Source of the DNA: CG2-30-36-16 sp964372115
Lineage (GTDB): Bacteria; Bacteroidota; Ignavibacteria; Ignavibacteriales; Ignavibacteriaceae
Assembly: GCA_964372115.1 (NCBI GenBank)
Contig: CAYJPN010000053.1
Span: forward strand, 1 to 22,454
Direction of reading: 5' to 3'
Length of the DNA stretch: 22,454 bases
Below are positions 1 to 7,103 of this stretch, one piece after another. The position numbers and the translations under genes were made by a program. Under the pieces are notes generated by a model, which saw only the letters and a list, made by a program, of their open reading frames with translations, did not search any database and was not told the DNA's origin. The number at the start of each line of letters is the position of its first letter. Position 1 is the first letter of the stretch.

Positions 1-72
1 CGTTCCGCGATACACCCGGGGTAACCATTTACACAATCATTTTTACACTACCGATAACAATTTGCCAAAATA

Positions 73-732
73 TTATGTTTCATAATTATATAGCCATGAC
101 ACTAGTTTGCCAATTTTGCTTCTTTTAATTTTTCCTTGCACTTCCATATAGTGAACAACATTTGCTATCAATTTACCATCTGGATAGTCTATAAATTTCT
201 TTAAATCTTTTTGGAGTGTCTCTGGGTTATCTTTCAAATAGGAATATATTTTTGATGCTAACTTTTGCAGTTCAAAAGCTTTATCAACCTCCTCTTTCCA
301 TTTACTTAATTCGGGAAAATAATCTACGACATCTTTGATATTCCTCAATTGACCAATATTGCCTTTAACGGCAAGATGCGGTAAAACCCAATCGATTACG
401 GGAATGGTTTTGATATCAAATGAACCATAAGAATTTTTACAATCTCGGATTAGAGATTCTACTAAACCCAAACTGATTTGACCATTTGCTCTCATAGAAT
501 CAAAATTTTTTGATTTCGCATCATCTCGCATTTTGTTGAGTAGTTCAAAATAAAGATTCACCAATACTATGTCATTCTTATTTGAATAACTTTTACGAAA
601 ACGACGGACTATTTCTGGAGCATCTGATTCCTCCTCTAATTTGGAATCGTCTACTGAACTAATCTCAATTTTGTTTTCTGGTATATGGGATTTCCTGATA
701 AACAAACTTGAAAAAACCTTTTTAATACTCAT
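73..732 (-). CDS. Hypothetical protein with winged-helix-like C-terminus
   Basis: A 219-residue soluble protein that I do not recognise. There is no signal peptide or membrane segment. The N-terminal ~45 residues are charged and low in complexity. The middle (about 50-150) is predicted mostly helical. The last ~60 residues read like a winged helix: a helix around IYSYLKDNPETLQKDL, then a segment ending VEGKIKR-like (here VQGKIKRSKIGKL), as in DNA-binding wHTH tails. This is inference from pattern only. It starts at an ATG without a clear Shine-Dalgarno. It points the same way as apeA and mazEF further right and may belong to the same accessory array, but no cassette boundary is convincing next to it. 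Confidence 0.6.
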   Translation of the reverse strand: MSIKKVFSSLFIRKSHIPENKIEISSVDDSKLEEESDAPEIVRRFRKSYSNKNDIVLVNLYFELLNKMRDDAKSKNFDSMRANGQISLGLVESLIRDCKNSYGSFDIKTIPVIDWVLPHLAVKGNIGQLRNIKDVVDYFPELSKWKEEVDKAFELQKLASKIYSYLKDNPETLQKDLKKFIDYPDGKLIANVVHYMEVQGKIKRSKIGKLVSWLYNYET

Positions 733-1025
733 AACAATCCAAAATATATTTGTAGGTATAACGGCATGTTATGTTAAAACACAACACCGTAGTAAATTTT
801 ATTTTTGGAATACATCACGCTTCTAGCGGGGAAAGATTCCCTTCTACTTTTTAAATACGCAAAAAGGAAGGGTTATATTTTTCTTTCGGGATAGCTGCAT
901 CCCGTAAGAGTTAATACACTTATAAAATGCACTATTAAAAATGCAAGCCTCCGGGTTAATTCGCTCGGAGCTTGCGCGCCATTTTGTTTGGCGGGGCTTA
1001 TTCCACCCATAGACCCCGTTTCTTT
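733..1025. other. Gene-free spacer with hairpins
   Basis: No credible gene lies between the unknown minus-strand protein and the apeA relic. Short reading frames here have no family resemblance. The stretch holds a 6-bp hairpin (CGGGAT, loop AGCTGC, ATCCCG) at about 887-903, a terminator-like hairpin at 943-975 and a small inverted repeat ATAAC-GGCAT-GTTAT near 759-773. Confidence 0.5.
934..975 (-). terminator. Probable intrinsic terminator for the apeA transcript
   Basis: The arms GCAAGCCTCCG (943-953) and CGGAGCTTGC (966-975) pair over ten bases with one bulged C. Read on the minus strand the hairpin is followed by CATTTTTAATAG, a short U-rich tail. It lies about 140 nt beyond the apeA stop. 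The U tract is weak, so confidence is moderate. Confidence 0.4.
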
Positions 1026-1108
1026 GCGGGAACACTGGAATATACCTCAGCGCAATTTACCCGCTTTTTTTTCGGGGTTCGGTATGAATCCTTGTAACGT
1101 TAGTTTGC
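1026..1108 (-). other. Putative attC-like cassette end after apeA
   Basis: Read on the minus strand, a core GCAAACTAAC (1108-1099) starts 5 nt after the apeA stop codon. It matches at 9 of 10 bases the complement of GTTAGCTTGC at the 5' edge of the apeA unit (2393-2384), as expected for the inverse core and core of one integron cassette. Inner arms GGATTCATACC (1091-1081) and GGTATATTCC (1046-1037) pair imperfectly. The outer end GTTCCCGC (1033-1026) fits the GTTRRRY consensus poorly. The 83-bp size is normal for attC. The far arm is the weak part. Confidence 0.35.
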
Positions 1109-1113
1109 GATTA

Positions 1114-2367
1114 CTACAATCTATAGCGAATATGACTATAAAGCCTTGTATCAAACAACAATTTAATTATTTCTTGTTTATCAAAGCCCAATTCTGACAG
1201 TATCTCAACAGAAATAATAATTTTTAATCTTTCATTTATTTTGAATAATTCAAGGAATTTTTTCTCAAGTTTTAGTTCAATCAAATTACTGTGAGTCAGT
1301 TTATTTCTATAGTCTAAAATTTTATTTACATATTTTGGTTTACTTCTAATTTTCAAAAGTCTGTTATATATAGGAGAGTATTTGCGCAAAACAGTTGTAT
1401 AACGAACTCTATTTTTCCCCGATCTGTTTATTAAATCACGATGGAATGCTTCTAAAGCTCTAGCCAAGTGCAAAAATTCATCGGAAAGGTATGATGAATC
1501 ATTATGATATACCCTAAAAAATGGATCGATAATATTTTTAAAACTATCTTTTTTCTTAAACCATTCATTTATAGCTGTTATTATTTTTGATGGATATGAT
1601 CTAAATGGTACAAGCATATCCATAGGAATAATCTCGTTTATTGCTTTTCTTTCTGAATTATGTTGATAAAATACTTCTACCTTATGAAAGTGATTGGTGC
1701 AATCTTTTATATTAATGTAGAAAATTAAAGGATGGGTCGACTTCTGAAAACAGAGCGTTAAAAATTTCTGAAAATGAGACGCATCATCAAATAGATTATC
1801 AAATTTGACCTTTCTCTTGTAAACAAAATTTATAAAAGCTTGTTGCTTAATATTAACTTCTTTTTGAACCATCCCTCTATTGGTACCTTTTGCCGTGATA
1901 TTTAATGATATTTTTAAATTTGAATTAACAGAAATATCAATAGCTTTTGGTAGTTCATATTCTATATTAATTTTATAATTTTCTAAATCGGTATTTATAG
2001 ATTTAAACCCGTGAATAACGTTTAGCCATTCATCTATGCTAAAGTATCTGACAGAAGCATTTTTGAATTTAAGTGAACTTTTTGTGTAGAAATGTGCTCC
2101 TAAAAAAGCAAAATTTGCTGTTATTGTTGATGTACTTAAACCGGGGTGATTAAATGTTCTATTTGTCTCAAAAGTATTGAGCAATGTTATCTTATTATTC
2201 TCAAGTTCTCCTAATATAATTTTATACTCTCCATTCGAAGCATTAAAACATCCGAATTAATCTAAACTCAAGCCTTCAGTTTTGCTATAGCTAATTGTTC
2301 CAGGGATATTATTAGTAGGATTGTTTGGTAAAAACCAATAACCTTTATATGAAAAACTATTTTCCAT
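1114..2367 (-). pseudogene. apeA: ApeA-like HEPN defence protein, interrupted by in-frame stop
   Basis: Read from the ATG at 2367 the frame encodes 417 residues with a TAA at codon 37 (2259-2257). The part before the stop (MENSFSYKGYWFLP..., then PGTISY) and the part after it (FGCFNASNGEYKIILGEL, then ITLLNTFETNRT) fit the ApeA N-terminal domain pattern: G-x-W-x-x-P, a G-T-I strand, then IILGE. The C-terminal part is an ApeA-like HEPN domain with FLHLARALEAFHRDLI and the RNase motif R-x4-H in RNKLTH (residues 354-359). Family members are abortive-infection RNases active against phage. Everything except codon 37 is open, so the lesion is recent, read through, or bypassed by a later start (a TTG at 2184 would give 356 residues lacking part of the N-terminal domain). 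The gene sits in a cassette-like unit next to mazEF. Confidence 0.75.
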
Positions 2368-2383
2368 TTTATACCTTAATGTT

Positions 2384-2577
2384 GCAAGCTAACGACGCGG
2401 CAACTAACTTGCCGCCCAGAACTAAAGGTTTAGTTAGAATAGCACCACTAATAATTATAAAAATATTTCATACCTAAATAAACTTAAACAGCAATGTTAA
2501 ACGAAAAACGCAAAGCCGAAAACAACAACAAACCCGAACCGAATGAAGCGGTCAAGTTGAGTTGCAGGTTATGTTGC
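2384..2577 (-). other. attC-like recombination site between mazEF and apeA
   Basis: Read on the minus strand: outer core GCAACATAAC (2577-2568) directly follows the mazF stop; inner arm TGCAACTCAACTTGACCGC (2566-2548); a long centre; the partner arm GCGGCAAGTTAGTTGCCGC (2415-2397); then outer core GTTAGCTTGC (2393-2384). The inner arms pair as GCAACT-AACTTG-CCGC with one unpaired C, the extrahelical base typical of attC sites. The cores are each one base from RYYYAAC and GTTRRRY. Total length is 194 bp, longer than common attC sites, because the centre (132 bp) is long. The centre also holds the palindrome AACTAAA-GG-TTTAGTT. Confidence 0.5.
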
Positions 2578-2898
2578 TTATTCTGAGAACATTTCTTTTA
2601 AAATATTCAGAACTTTTATTTGGGTTATTTTATTTAGGGTATCTATCTTTTTAATAAGTCTTGATTTATCAACCGTCCTGATTTGATCTAATACTATTTG
2701 ACCTTGCTTAGCCTCTACTTTGCAAGGAACACGTGTTGGATAATTTCTTAGCTTCGATGTGAGAGGTGCAATAATTACAGTAGAGATATTGTAATTCATT
2801 TCGTTTGGGGAAATAATTATACAAGGACGAGTCTTTTTAATTTCACTTCCGATCGTTGGGTCTAGATTAACGATATGGACTTCAAAACGAGAAAACAT
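2578..2898 (-). CDS. mazF: MazF/PemK-type endoribonuclease toxin
   Basis: A 106-residue protein of normal MazF length. It shows the family core: an N-terminal strand leading to VNLDPTIGSEIKKTRP, with the basic R24 after KKT, then CIIISP, IIAPLTSK with T47, and the later strand GQIVLDQIRTVDKSRL. R24 and T47 correspond to the catalytic Arg and Thr of MazF RNases, which cut free or ribosome-bound mRNA at short motifs; the target motif cannot be told from sequence. The ATG directly abuts the mazE stop codon, so the pair is translationally coupled and co-transcribed. The stop is immediately followed by the core of an attC-like site, a layout typical of toxin-antitoxin gene cassettes. Confidence 0.93.
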   Translation of the reverse strand: MFSRFEVHIVNLDPTIGSEIKKTRPCIIISPNEMNYNISTVIIAPLTSKLRNYPTRVPCKVEAKQGQIVLDQIRTVDKSRLIKKIDTLNKITQIKVLNILKEMFSE

Positions 2899-3156
2899 TT
2901 ACCACTCCCATTCTTCTTTATCCCACGTTGATTGTTCAGTTAATGTGTTAGAATCTAACAAAATGTCATCTCTATTTTTTGACATTTTCTTGAATGCAGA
3001 GTCCCATGAATCTCTGTTTTGGGATAATGATTTGATAATTATTTGTCCATTTATAACTTCAAGTTCAACTTCACTTTTAAGACCACTTTCGTCAATAACC
3101 GATTTGGGGATCCTTATACCACGTGAATTACCAATTTTTACAACTTTGGTTTTCAT
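2899..3156 (-). CDS. mazE: MazE-type antitoxin (AbrB/SpoVT fold)
   Basis: An 85-residue antitoxin. The N-terminal ~45 residues carry the swapped-hairpin AbrB DNA-binding domain (KVVKIGNSRGIRIPKSVI, then LEVINGQIIIK). The acidic C-terminal tail (LTEQSTWDKEEWEW) is the usual toxin-binding, protease-sensitive part. I chose the ATG at 3156 rather than an in-frame start 10 codons upstream because it is preceded by the Shine-Dalgarno AAAGGTGG and begins exactly at the family start MKTKVVKIGNS. It lies first in a two-gene operon with mazF. A 14-bp perfect palindrome 31 bp upstream is a likely autoregulatory operator. Confidence 0.93.
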   Translation of the reverse strand: MKTKVVKIGNSRGIRIPKSVIDESGLKSEVELEVINGQIIIKSLSQNRDSWDSAFKKMSKNRDDILLDSNTLTEQSTWDKEEWEW

Positions 3157-3186
3157 AAACCACCTTTCATAAAAAAATGTGCCCAC

Positions 3187-3200
3187 AATGTAATTACATT
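3187..3200. promoter_or_regulatory. Candidate MazE/MazEF operator palindrome
   Basis: AATGTAATTACATT is a perfect 14-bp palindrome ending 31 bp upstream of the mazE ATG. AbrB-fold antitoxins commonly repress their own promoter by binding a palindrome at this place. The assignment is by position and symmetry only. Confidence 0.45.
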
Positions 3201-3248
3201 CGGTAAAACAATCAAGTCCGTTTCCAAAAATTTAATATTAAATCGAGA

Positions 3249-3300
3249 GCAACATAACTATCACTTAACCCGCCAAACACCAACGGCGGGATTGTTTTAT
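3249..3300 (-). other. Cassette boundary upstream of mazEF, with GC hairpin
   Basis: Read on the minus strand the unit ends in GTTATGTTGC (3258-3249), an exact 10-base complement of the GCAACATAAC core that follows mazF. That is the expected relation between the first bases of a cassette and its own inverse core. Just outside it lies a hairpin CCCGCC-AAACACCAAC-GGCGGG, which could be part of the neighbouring attC or attI. On the plus strand the hairpin is followed by ATTGTTTTATTTTTT, so a terminator reading is also possible, though no plus-strand gene precedes it. Confidence 0.4.
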
Positions 3301-3402
3301 TTTTTATCTTCTGCACGGTCATAAAACTCGCACCTTTCGTTTTTGCAAAAAATCAAAGGTGTTGCGGCTAAAATCGGCTGTACATCAATATTTTTGCCTC
3401 GC

Positions 3403-3629
3403 AAAATGGCTTCGCGCGACTGCAAGATGGCTTCGAACGAGTGTAAGATCGCTTTGCATGAATGCATGCCATCTTTGAATGGATGTATGAATTCTTCGCA
3501 TGGGTGTATGAAGGCATTGGATGAATGACTTCTTTGGATGAATGAATGACTTCTTTGAATGGATGTATGGAATCTTTGTATGGGTATATGAAGGTTTTGA
3601 ATGAGTGCGTGGCTGCGTGGAGCGCTTGC
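3403..3629 (+). repeat. Degenerate 21-bp tandem repeats encoding Cys-ended heptads
   Basis: About eleven head-to-tail units of 21 bp. The first six, in one frame from 3403 to 3528, read KMASRDC, KMASNEC, KIALHEC, MPSLNGC, MNSSHGC and MKALDE-stop. A 17-bp unit (3529-3545) then breaks the frame. Four more units from 3546 read MTSLNGC, MESLYGY, MKVLNEC and VAAWSAC. In the unbroken run a Cys ends almost every unit. The sixth unit has TGA where TGT/TGC stands in the others. The units differ at many bases but keep the heptad at the protein level, suggesting past coding selection followed by decay. No function is known to me. Confidence 0.6.
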
Positions 3630-4404
3630 GAAATTTCTTTTCTTAAAAGTAGTTTGTTATTGTTTTGCTGTTTGTCCGGGTTATTTAATAGTCCAATATC
3701 ATCTGCCCGGTTAATAAATACAATTGCTAAAAGATAGATTTTAAAATTGAGTGTTAAATTGCGAGAACCTTCGAGAGGGATATCTTCCGCACAGCGCGTA
3801 ACTAAAAGAAGAACGACCCTGAAGTCATTAGGAAAAAGATAATAGTTACTGTTTATAATACACCCTCTGCATTATTAAAAAAATGATTATTTAATTCTTA
3901 AAGCCACACCGAATAAATACATCAAAAATCACCCGTTCCAAACCTAAAGCATTAATTGCGATTGCAATTGCAAATTAAACCGCACATAATTATTAATCAA
4001 GCCGGCGGTAAAAATATTTTTTGCGGGGCGGGTAACTATAAGCAATAGTTTTTTCCAAGTTGTTCGTTTTATAAATGCTTGAGATGTTTTTACTCTATAG
4101 ATGCCCATCTTCCGCACTTGCAAATTTCCCTGGTGTCAACGCCTGTTAGTAAGCCGTGGTAATAAACGAATCGGTCGGCGTTGCAAGGAAAAGAAATAAG
4201 GATATAAAAATAAATGCTTTTGAAATATGGAGCGATAAAAAGTTAACCGTAACGGGAAACTTTCAGATAAGCTTAACCGCATTTTATATCGAAAGACCAT
4301 CTTTATTATTAATCCCGGTTAATGATGAGTTGAAATTTTCATTTGTTCAGGTTTTTTCATTATAAGTTTTATTGTTATCCAAATATTTTGAATAGGAGAT
4401 ATTT
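3630..4404. other. Gene-poor spacer
   Basis: I see no recognisable gene. One frame from a GTG at 4156 to 4365 (69 codons) has neither a Shine-Dalgarno nor family resemblance. A 12-bp palindrome TTGCAATTGCAA lies at 3962-3973. Given the broken genes on both sides the stretch is probably eroded coding sequence. Confidence 0.5.
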
Positions 4405-4808
4405 ATGGACGCAAAGATTTTTTAATAAAGTTAAGTAAAGGCGCTGCTGTAGCGAGTTTGGTTTATTGTATAGGATGCAGCCAAAATAATAACGATGTGC
4501 CCACAGCGCCAACTAATGTGGATATAACGCTCGATTTAAATCTGCAAGCTTACCAGCCGCTTAATTCGGTTGGTGGTTCAATTTTAAAGGACGGAATAAT
4601 AATTGTGCGCGTAAGCCAAACACAATTTGCGGCAGTATCTTCAGCATGCACCCATCAAGGCACAACATTGCAATTTCAACAAGATCACTTCTATTGTGAT
4701 AACCATGGCTCAACTTTTTCGTAAGATGGCGCTGTAACAAGAGGTCACGCATCAAGCGCTTTAATAAAATATAACACAAGTTTGAATGGTTCAAATCTTA
4801 GAATTTAG
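4405..4808 (+). pseudogene. Rieske [2Fe-2S] protein, frameshifted and with in-frame stop
   Basis: GGAGAT precedes an ATG at 4405 that reaches a stop after six codons. One base after the ATG-GA the other frame opens and reads RKDFLIKLSKGAAVASLVY, CIGCS, then the Rieske fold. A one-base loss near codon 3 therefore explains the break: the intact start would be M-D/E-R-K-D-F-L, a Tat/lipoprotein-like leader with a Cys. The iron-sulfur ligands are present as C-T-H (ACTHQGTT) and C-x-x-H (CDNHGS). A TAA at 4722-4724 then interrupts GSTFS-stop-DGAVTRG, after which the frame continues to a TAG at 4806-4808. Rieske proteins of this form are exported electron carriers. Two independent lesions make this a pseudogene with good confidence. 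Confidence 0.8.
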
Positions 4809-5359
4809 TTAGGAAATTATATTGTACTAGACTAATCATTGGATTGCGGCGTTTTAAGAGTATTTTACACAATACTTAAAATCTTATGGTCTGCATTCTG
4901 TCTGGTGGGAGAAAATTATTTCATGATACTATTCCCGGGCTATTATTTGAAATTGCCATTTGTGCAATTTTCTTTCCCGTTGCAGGATATTGCTCCACTT
5001 CACTCTCATTCGTTACGGGAACTGTCTTCTTTGTTGACTTTTGGGGTAAATCGAAAAGTTGATGAAATATTTTAATCGACATTTAAGTTAGATTGCTGAG
5101 CGACACGGAAAAGACTATGAATATGTATTGACTTTTTCGGAAAATCCTAAATAAATTGTTTATGGAAATAGAAAATAATTTCTTCAATCTAATTAGGGAT
5201 TAAATATTTTTAGCAGAATGAAGCCCCGAAATGAGTTGAGCCAAGTTGGAATGTGAATTAAAATTTTTATTTTGAACAGATGTGTTTTGGAAAATTATTA
5301 TTCTAAATTTTTAAGTATTTTTATTGGTTTTATGGGTAACATAATACAAGGAGTGTTTT
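4809..5359. other. Gene-poor spacer between Rieske relic and secreted protein
   Basis: Apart from the possible membrane-protein fragment at 4851-5062 I see no gene. The last ~80 bases before 5360 are very AT-rich and probably hold the promoter of the following secreted protein, but no clear boxes can be named. Confidence 0.45.
4851..5062 (+). pseudogene. Possible frameshifted membrane-protein remnant (RDD-like)
   Basis: Two frames join into one plausible membrane protein. The first reads LRVFYTILKILWSAFCLVG. The second continues GGRKLFHDTIPGLLFEI, then hydrophobic AICAIFFPVAGYC and a charged end WGKSKS-stop (TGA 5060-5062). The K-x-L-x-HD-x-I-x-G element after an R-x-x-x-x-x-L-K-I-L helix is reminiscent of the end of RDD-family membrane proteins. 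There is no start and only a short match, so this is tentative. Confidence 0.25.
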
Positions 5360-5851
5360 ATGCAGAGTAAGTTTTCACCCATTATTTCCGGGTTAGTGGT
5401 AGTATTATTTATATTCTCATTTGCCCGTATTGAAGCACAGAACAAAAAAGCCGATCTGATTATTTATACGATAAATGCAAAAAAATTTGGAGGGGCATCT
5501 TTTAACAGAAGTGTTTCAGCCCCGCAAACCGAAACCGACATACCGTACATTGAATACACAATTAGTATAAGGAATATAGGAAAAGCTCCGGTGGTTGGTC
5601 CTTTTTGTATTTACATGGCAAAAGGAATGCTGGCTATTGCCGATAACGATTACACTTTAATTGAAATTGTAAATGAAGGTGATAGCAAAATTGCTGTTGG
5701 GGGAATAATTCATGTAAAATATATAAGTAGAGACTTAAGAGATCATGTAACCAGTAAATTTTTAGTAAACTATGATAGAACATTAAATCCCGACAGCTCA
5801 CTTCCGTTCATTGAGGAATTAAACTACGAAAATAATAGCTACATTTTTTAA
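5360..5851 (+). CDS. Secreted protein, CARDB-like beta-sandwich
   Basis: A 163-residue protein with a classical Sec signal peptide (residues 1-26; hydrophobic GLVVVLFIFSF, probable cleavage after IEA before Q27). The mature part begins KKADLIIYTINA and contains YTISIRNIGKAPVVGPF and the ending ELNYENNSYIF. An initial D-L-I-I strand, an N-x-G-x-x-P turn and a final N-Y-E-N-N element resemble CARDB/cell-adhesion-like domains of exported proteins, though the match is only by pattern. AAGGAG six bases before the ATG gives a strong start. It is monocistronic and convergent with the SRP RNA. It is intact, unlike the genes to its left. Cellular role unknown; periplasmic or extracellular location is likely. 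Confidence 0.75.
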   Translation: MQSKFSPIISGLVVVLFIFSFARIEAQNKKADLIIYTINAKKFGGASFNRSVSAPQTETDIPYIEYTISIRNIGKAPVVGPFCIYMAKGMLAIADNDYTLIEIVNEGDSKIAVGGIIHVKYISRDLRDHVTSKFLVNYDRTLNPDSSLPFIEELNYENNSYIF

Positions 5852-5886
5852 GGGGCATATTACTGGGTTTAACTAAAAATAAAAAA

Positions 5887-5971
<85 letters not shown>

Positions 5972-6120
5972 AAATTTCAAAAAATGGAGAGCAAAAATTC
6001 AAAAAAATATGTTGGATTGCAAGTTATTACCCTTTTTATTTTTGAGTTCACGCTAAAAAGATCATAAATTCATCCGTTAGCTAACTGATTGTTCAAGAAG
6101 CTAAACCGTTTCCAACCTTT

Positions 6121-7098
6121 TTAGAGCAGACACATTTGTAAATTATTCTTTGTACCGTTTTTCTTTGACTGATTAAGTGTATTCCGCTCCCAGAAAATAC
6201 CATCTTCATATCCCTGTATAGATTTATCATCTTCAGTGGCTTGTAATCTTTTTTGAATAAGGGAACAATAAACTTCGTCCATTTCGATCCCCGCAAAATT
6301 GCGGTTCAATTTTTTTGCCACAACCGCTGTTGTACCCGAACCAAGAAACGGGTCGAAAATCATATCGCCGGTGTTTGAACTGGCGAGTATTATTTTTGCA
6401 AGAAGTTTTTCAGGTTTTTGCGTAGGATGATCTGTATTTTCGGGCATAGACCAGAACGGGACAGTAATATCGGTCCAAATATTCGATGGATGAGTACTTC
6501 TGAAATTTTCGCCGCTGCTGTTTTCCCAGTCCTTTGGTTTACCGTTTTCATCTTTATACGGGGCTAATACTTTTCGTTTAATTTTTACATCATCAAGGTT
6601 GAAAGTATATTTATCCGACATTGTACAAAACCAGATATCTTCAGTATTATTTTTCCAGTTATTTTTTGAGCCTCTTCCCTTTTCGCGCTCCCAGGTAATA
6701 CGGTTTTGCACAATAAAATATTTCGAGGCGGCGGCGAATAAAATATTTGATGATTTCCAATCGCCGCAAAGATAAACCGATGCATTAGGTTTTAGTAATC
6801 TTACTAACTTAATCAACCACGAATTTACGTAAGTTTCGTACTCTGCAAATTTCATAGCTTTAAATTTTGTATCGTTAAATTTTTTGCTGAGGTTGTAGGG
6901 CGGGTCAACAAATAATAAATCGACAAATTTATCGGGGAAAAAATCGATAACATTAAAAAAATCGCCGTTAACAATTTTGTTGGTAATCTCTTCTGAATTT
7001 ACTTTTCGGGATAAAGCTAAATTAAGTTTTTTATATTTTTTAATTTCTTCCGCAGATATGGTAATGGTGCGGTTATAGGGCGCTCTTTTTTTTTCCAC
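6121..7098 (-). CDS. Beta-class DNA (N4-cytosine/N6-adenine) methyltransferase
   Basis: A 325-residue SAM-dependent methyltransferase. The catalytic motif IV is DPPY (65-68) in LLFVDPPYNLS. The SAM-binding motif I, FDPFLGSGTT (248-257), comes after it, and HPTQKPEKLL (224-233) precedes motif I. The IV-to-I order with a recognition region between (about 140-215) defines the beta group. Target sequence and base cannot be read off; the DPPY motif occurs in both N6A and N4C enzymes. There is no restriction gene nearby, so it may be an orphan. It begins with GTG 5 nt after the hybrid-kinase stop, without a clear Shine-Dalgarno, so it is probably in one transcript and coupled. A run of nine A residues forms codons 2-5, a possible slippage site. 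Confidence 0.92.
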   Translation of the reverse strand: MEKKRAPYNRTITISAEEIKKYKKLNLALSRKVNSEEITNKIVNGDFFNVIDFFPDKFVDLLFVDPPYNLSKKFNDTKFKAMKFAEYETYVNSWLIKLVRLLKPNASVYLCGDWKSSNILFAAASKYFIVQNRITWEREKGRGSKNNWKNNTEDIWFCTMSDKYTFNLDDVKIKRKVLAPYKDENGKPKDWENSSGENFRSTHPSNIWTDITVPFWSMPENTDHPTQKPEKLLAKIILASSNTGDMIFDPFLGSGTTAVVAKKLNRNFAGIEMDEVYCSLIQKRLQATEDDKSIQGYEDGIFWERNTLNQSKKNGTKNNLQMCLL

Positions 7099-7103
7099 TT
7101 ATA

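Noticed and set aside
1..72. GTTCCGCG at the left edge as the far core of a third cassette around the 73-732 gene.
   Set aside because: Only a loose match to GTTCCCGC at 1033-1026 and no inner arms visible; the window ends there.
3403..3629. The 21-bp array as a CRISPR.
   Set aside because: Units are contiguous and degenerate, with no unique spacers and no cas genes nearby.
4156..4365. A 69-codon frame from a GTG before the Rieske relic.
   Set aside because: No Shine-Dalgarno, no recognisable domain, and odd composition; more likely eroded sequence.
1..5100. All broken genes on the left as assembly indel errors.
   Set aside because: The large intact genes elsewhere in the window show no such breaks, and the lesions include clean substitutions to stop codons; real decay is more likely, though reads should be checked.
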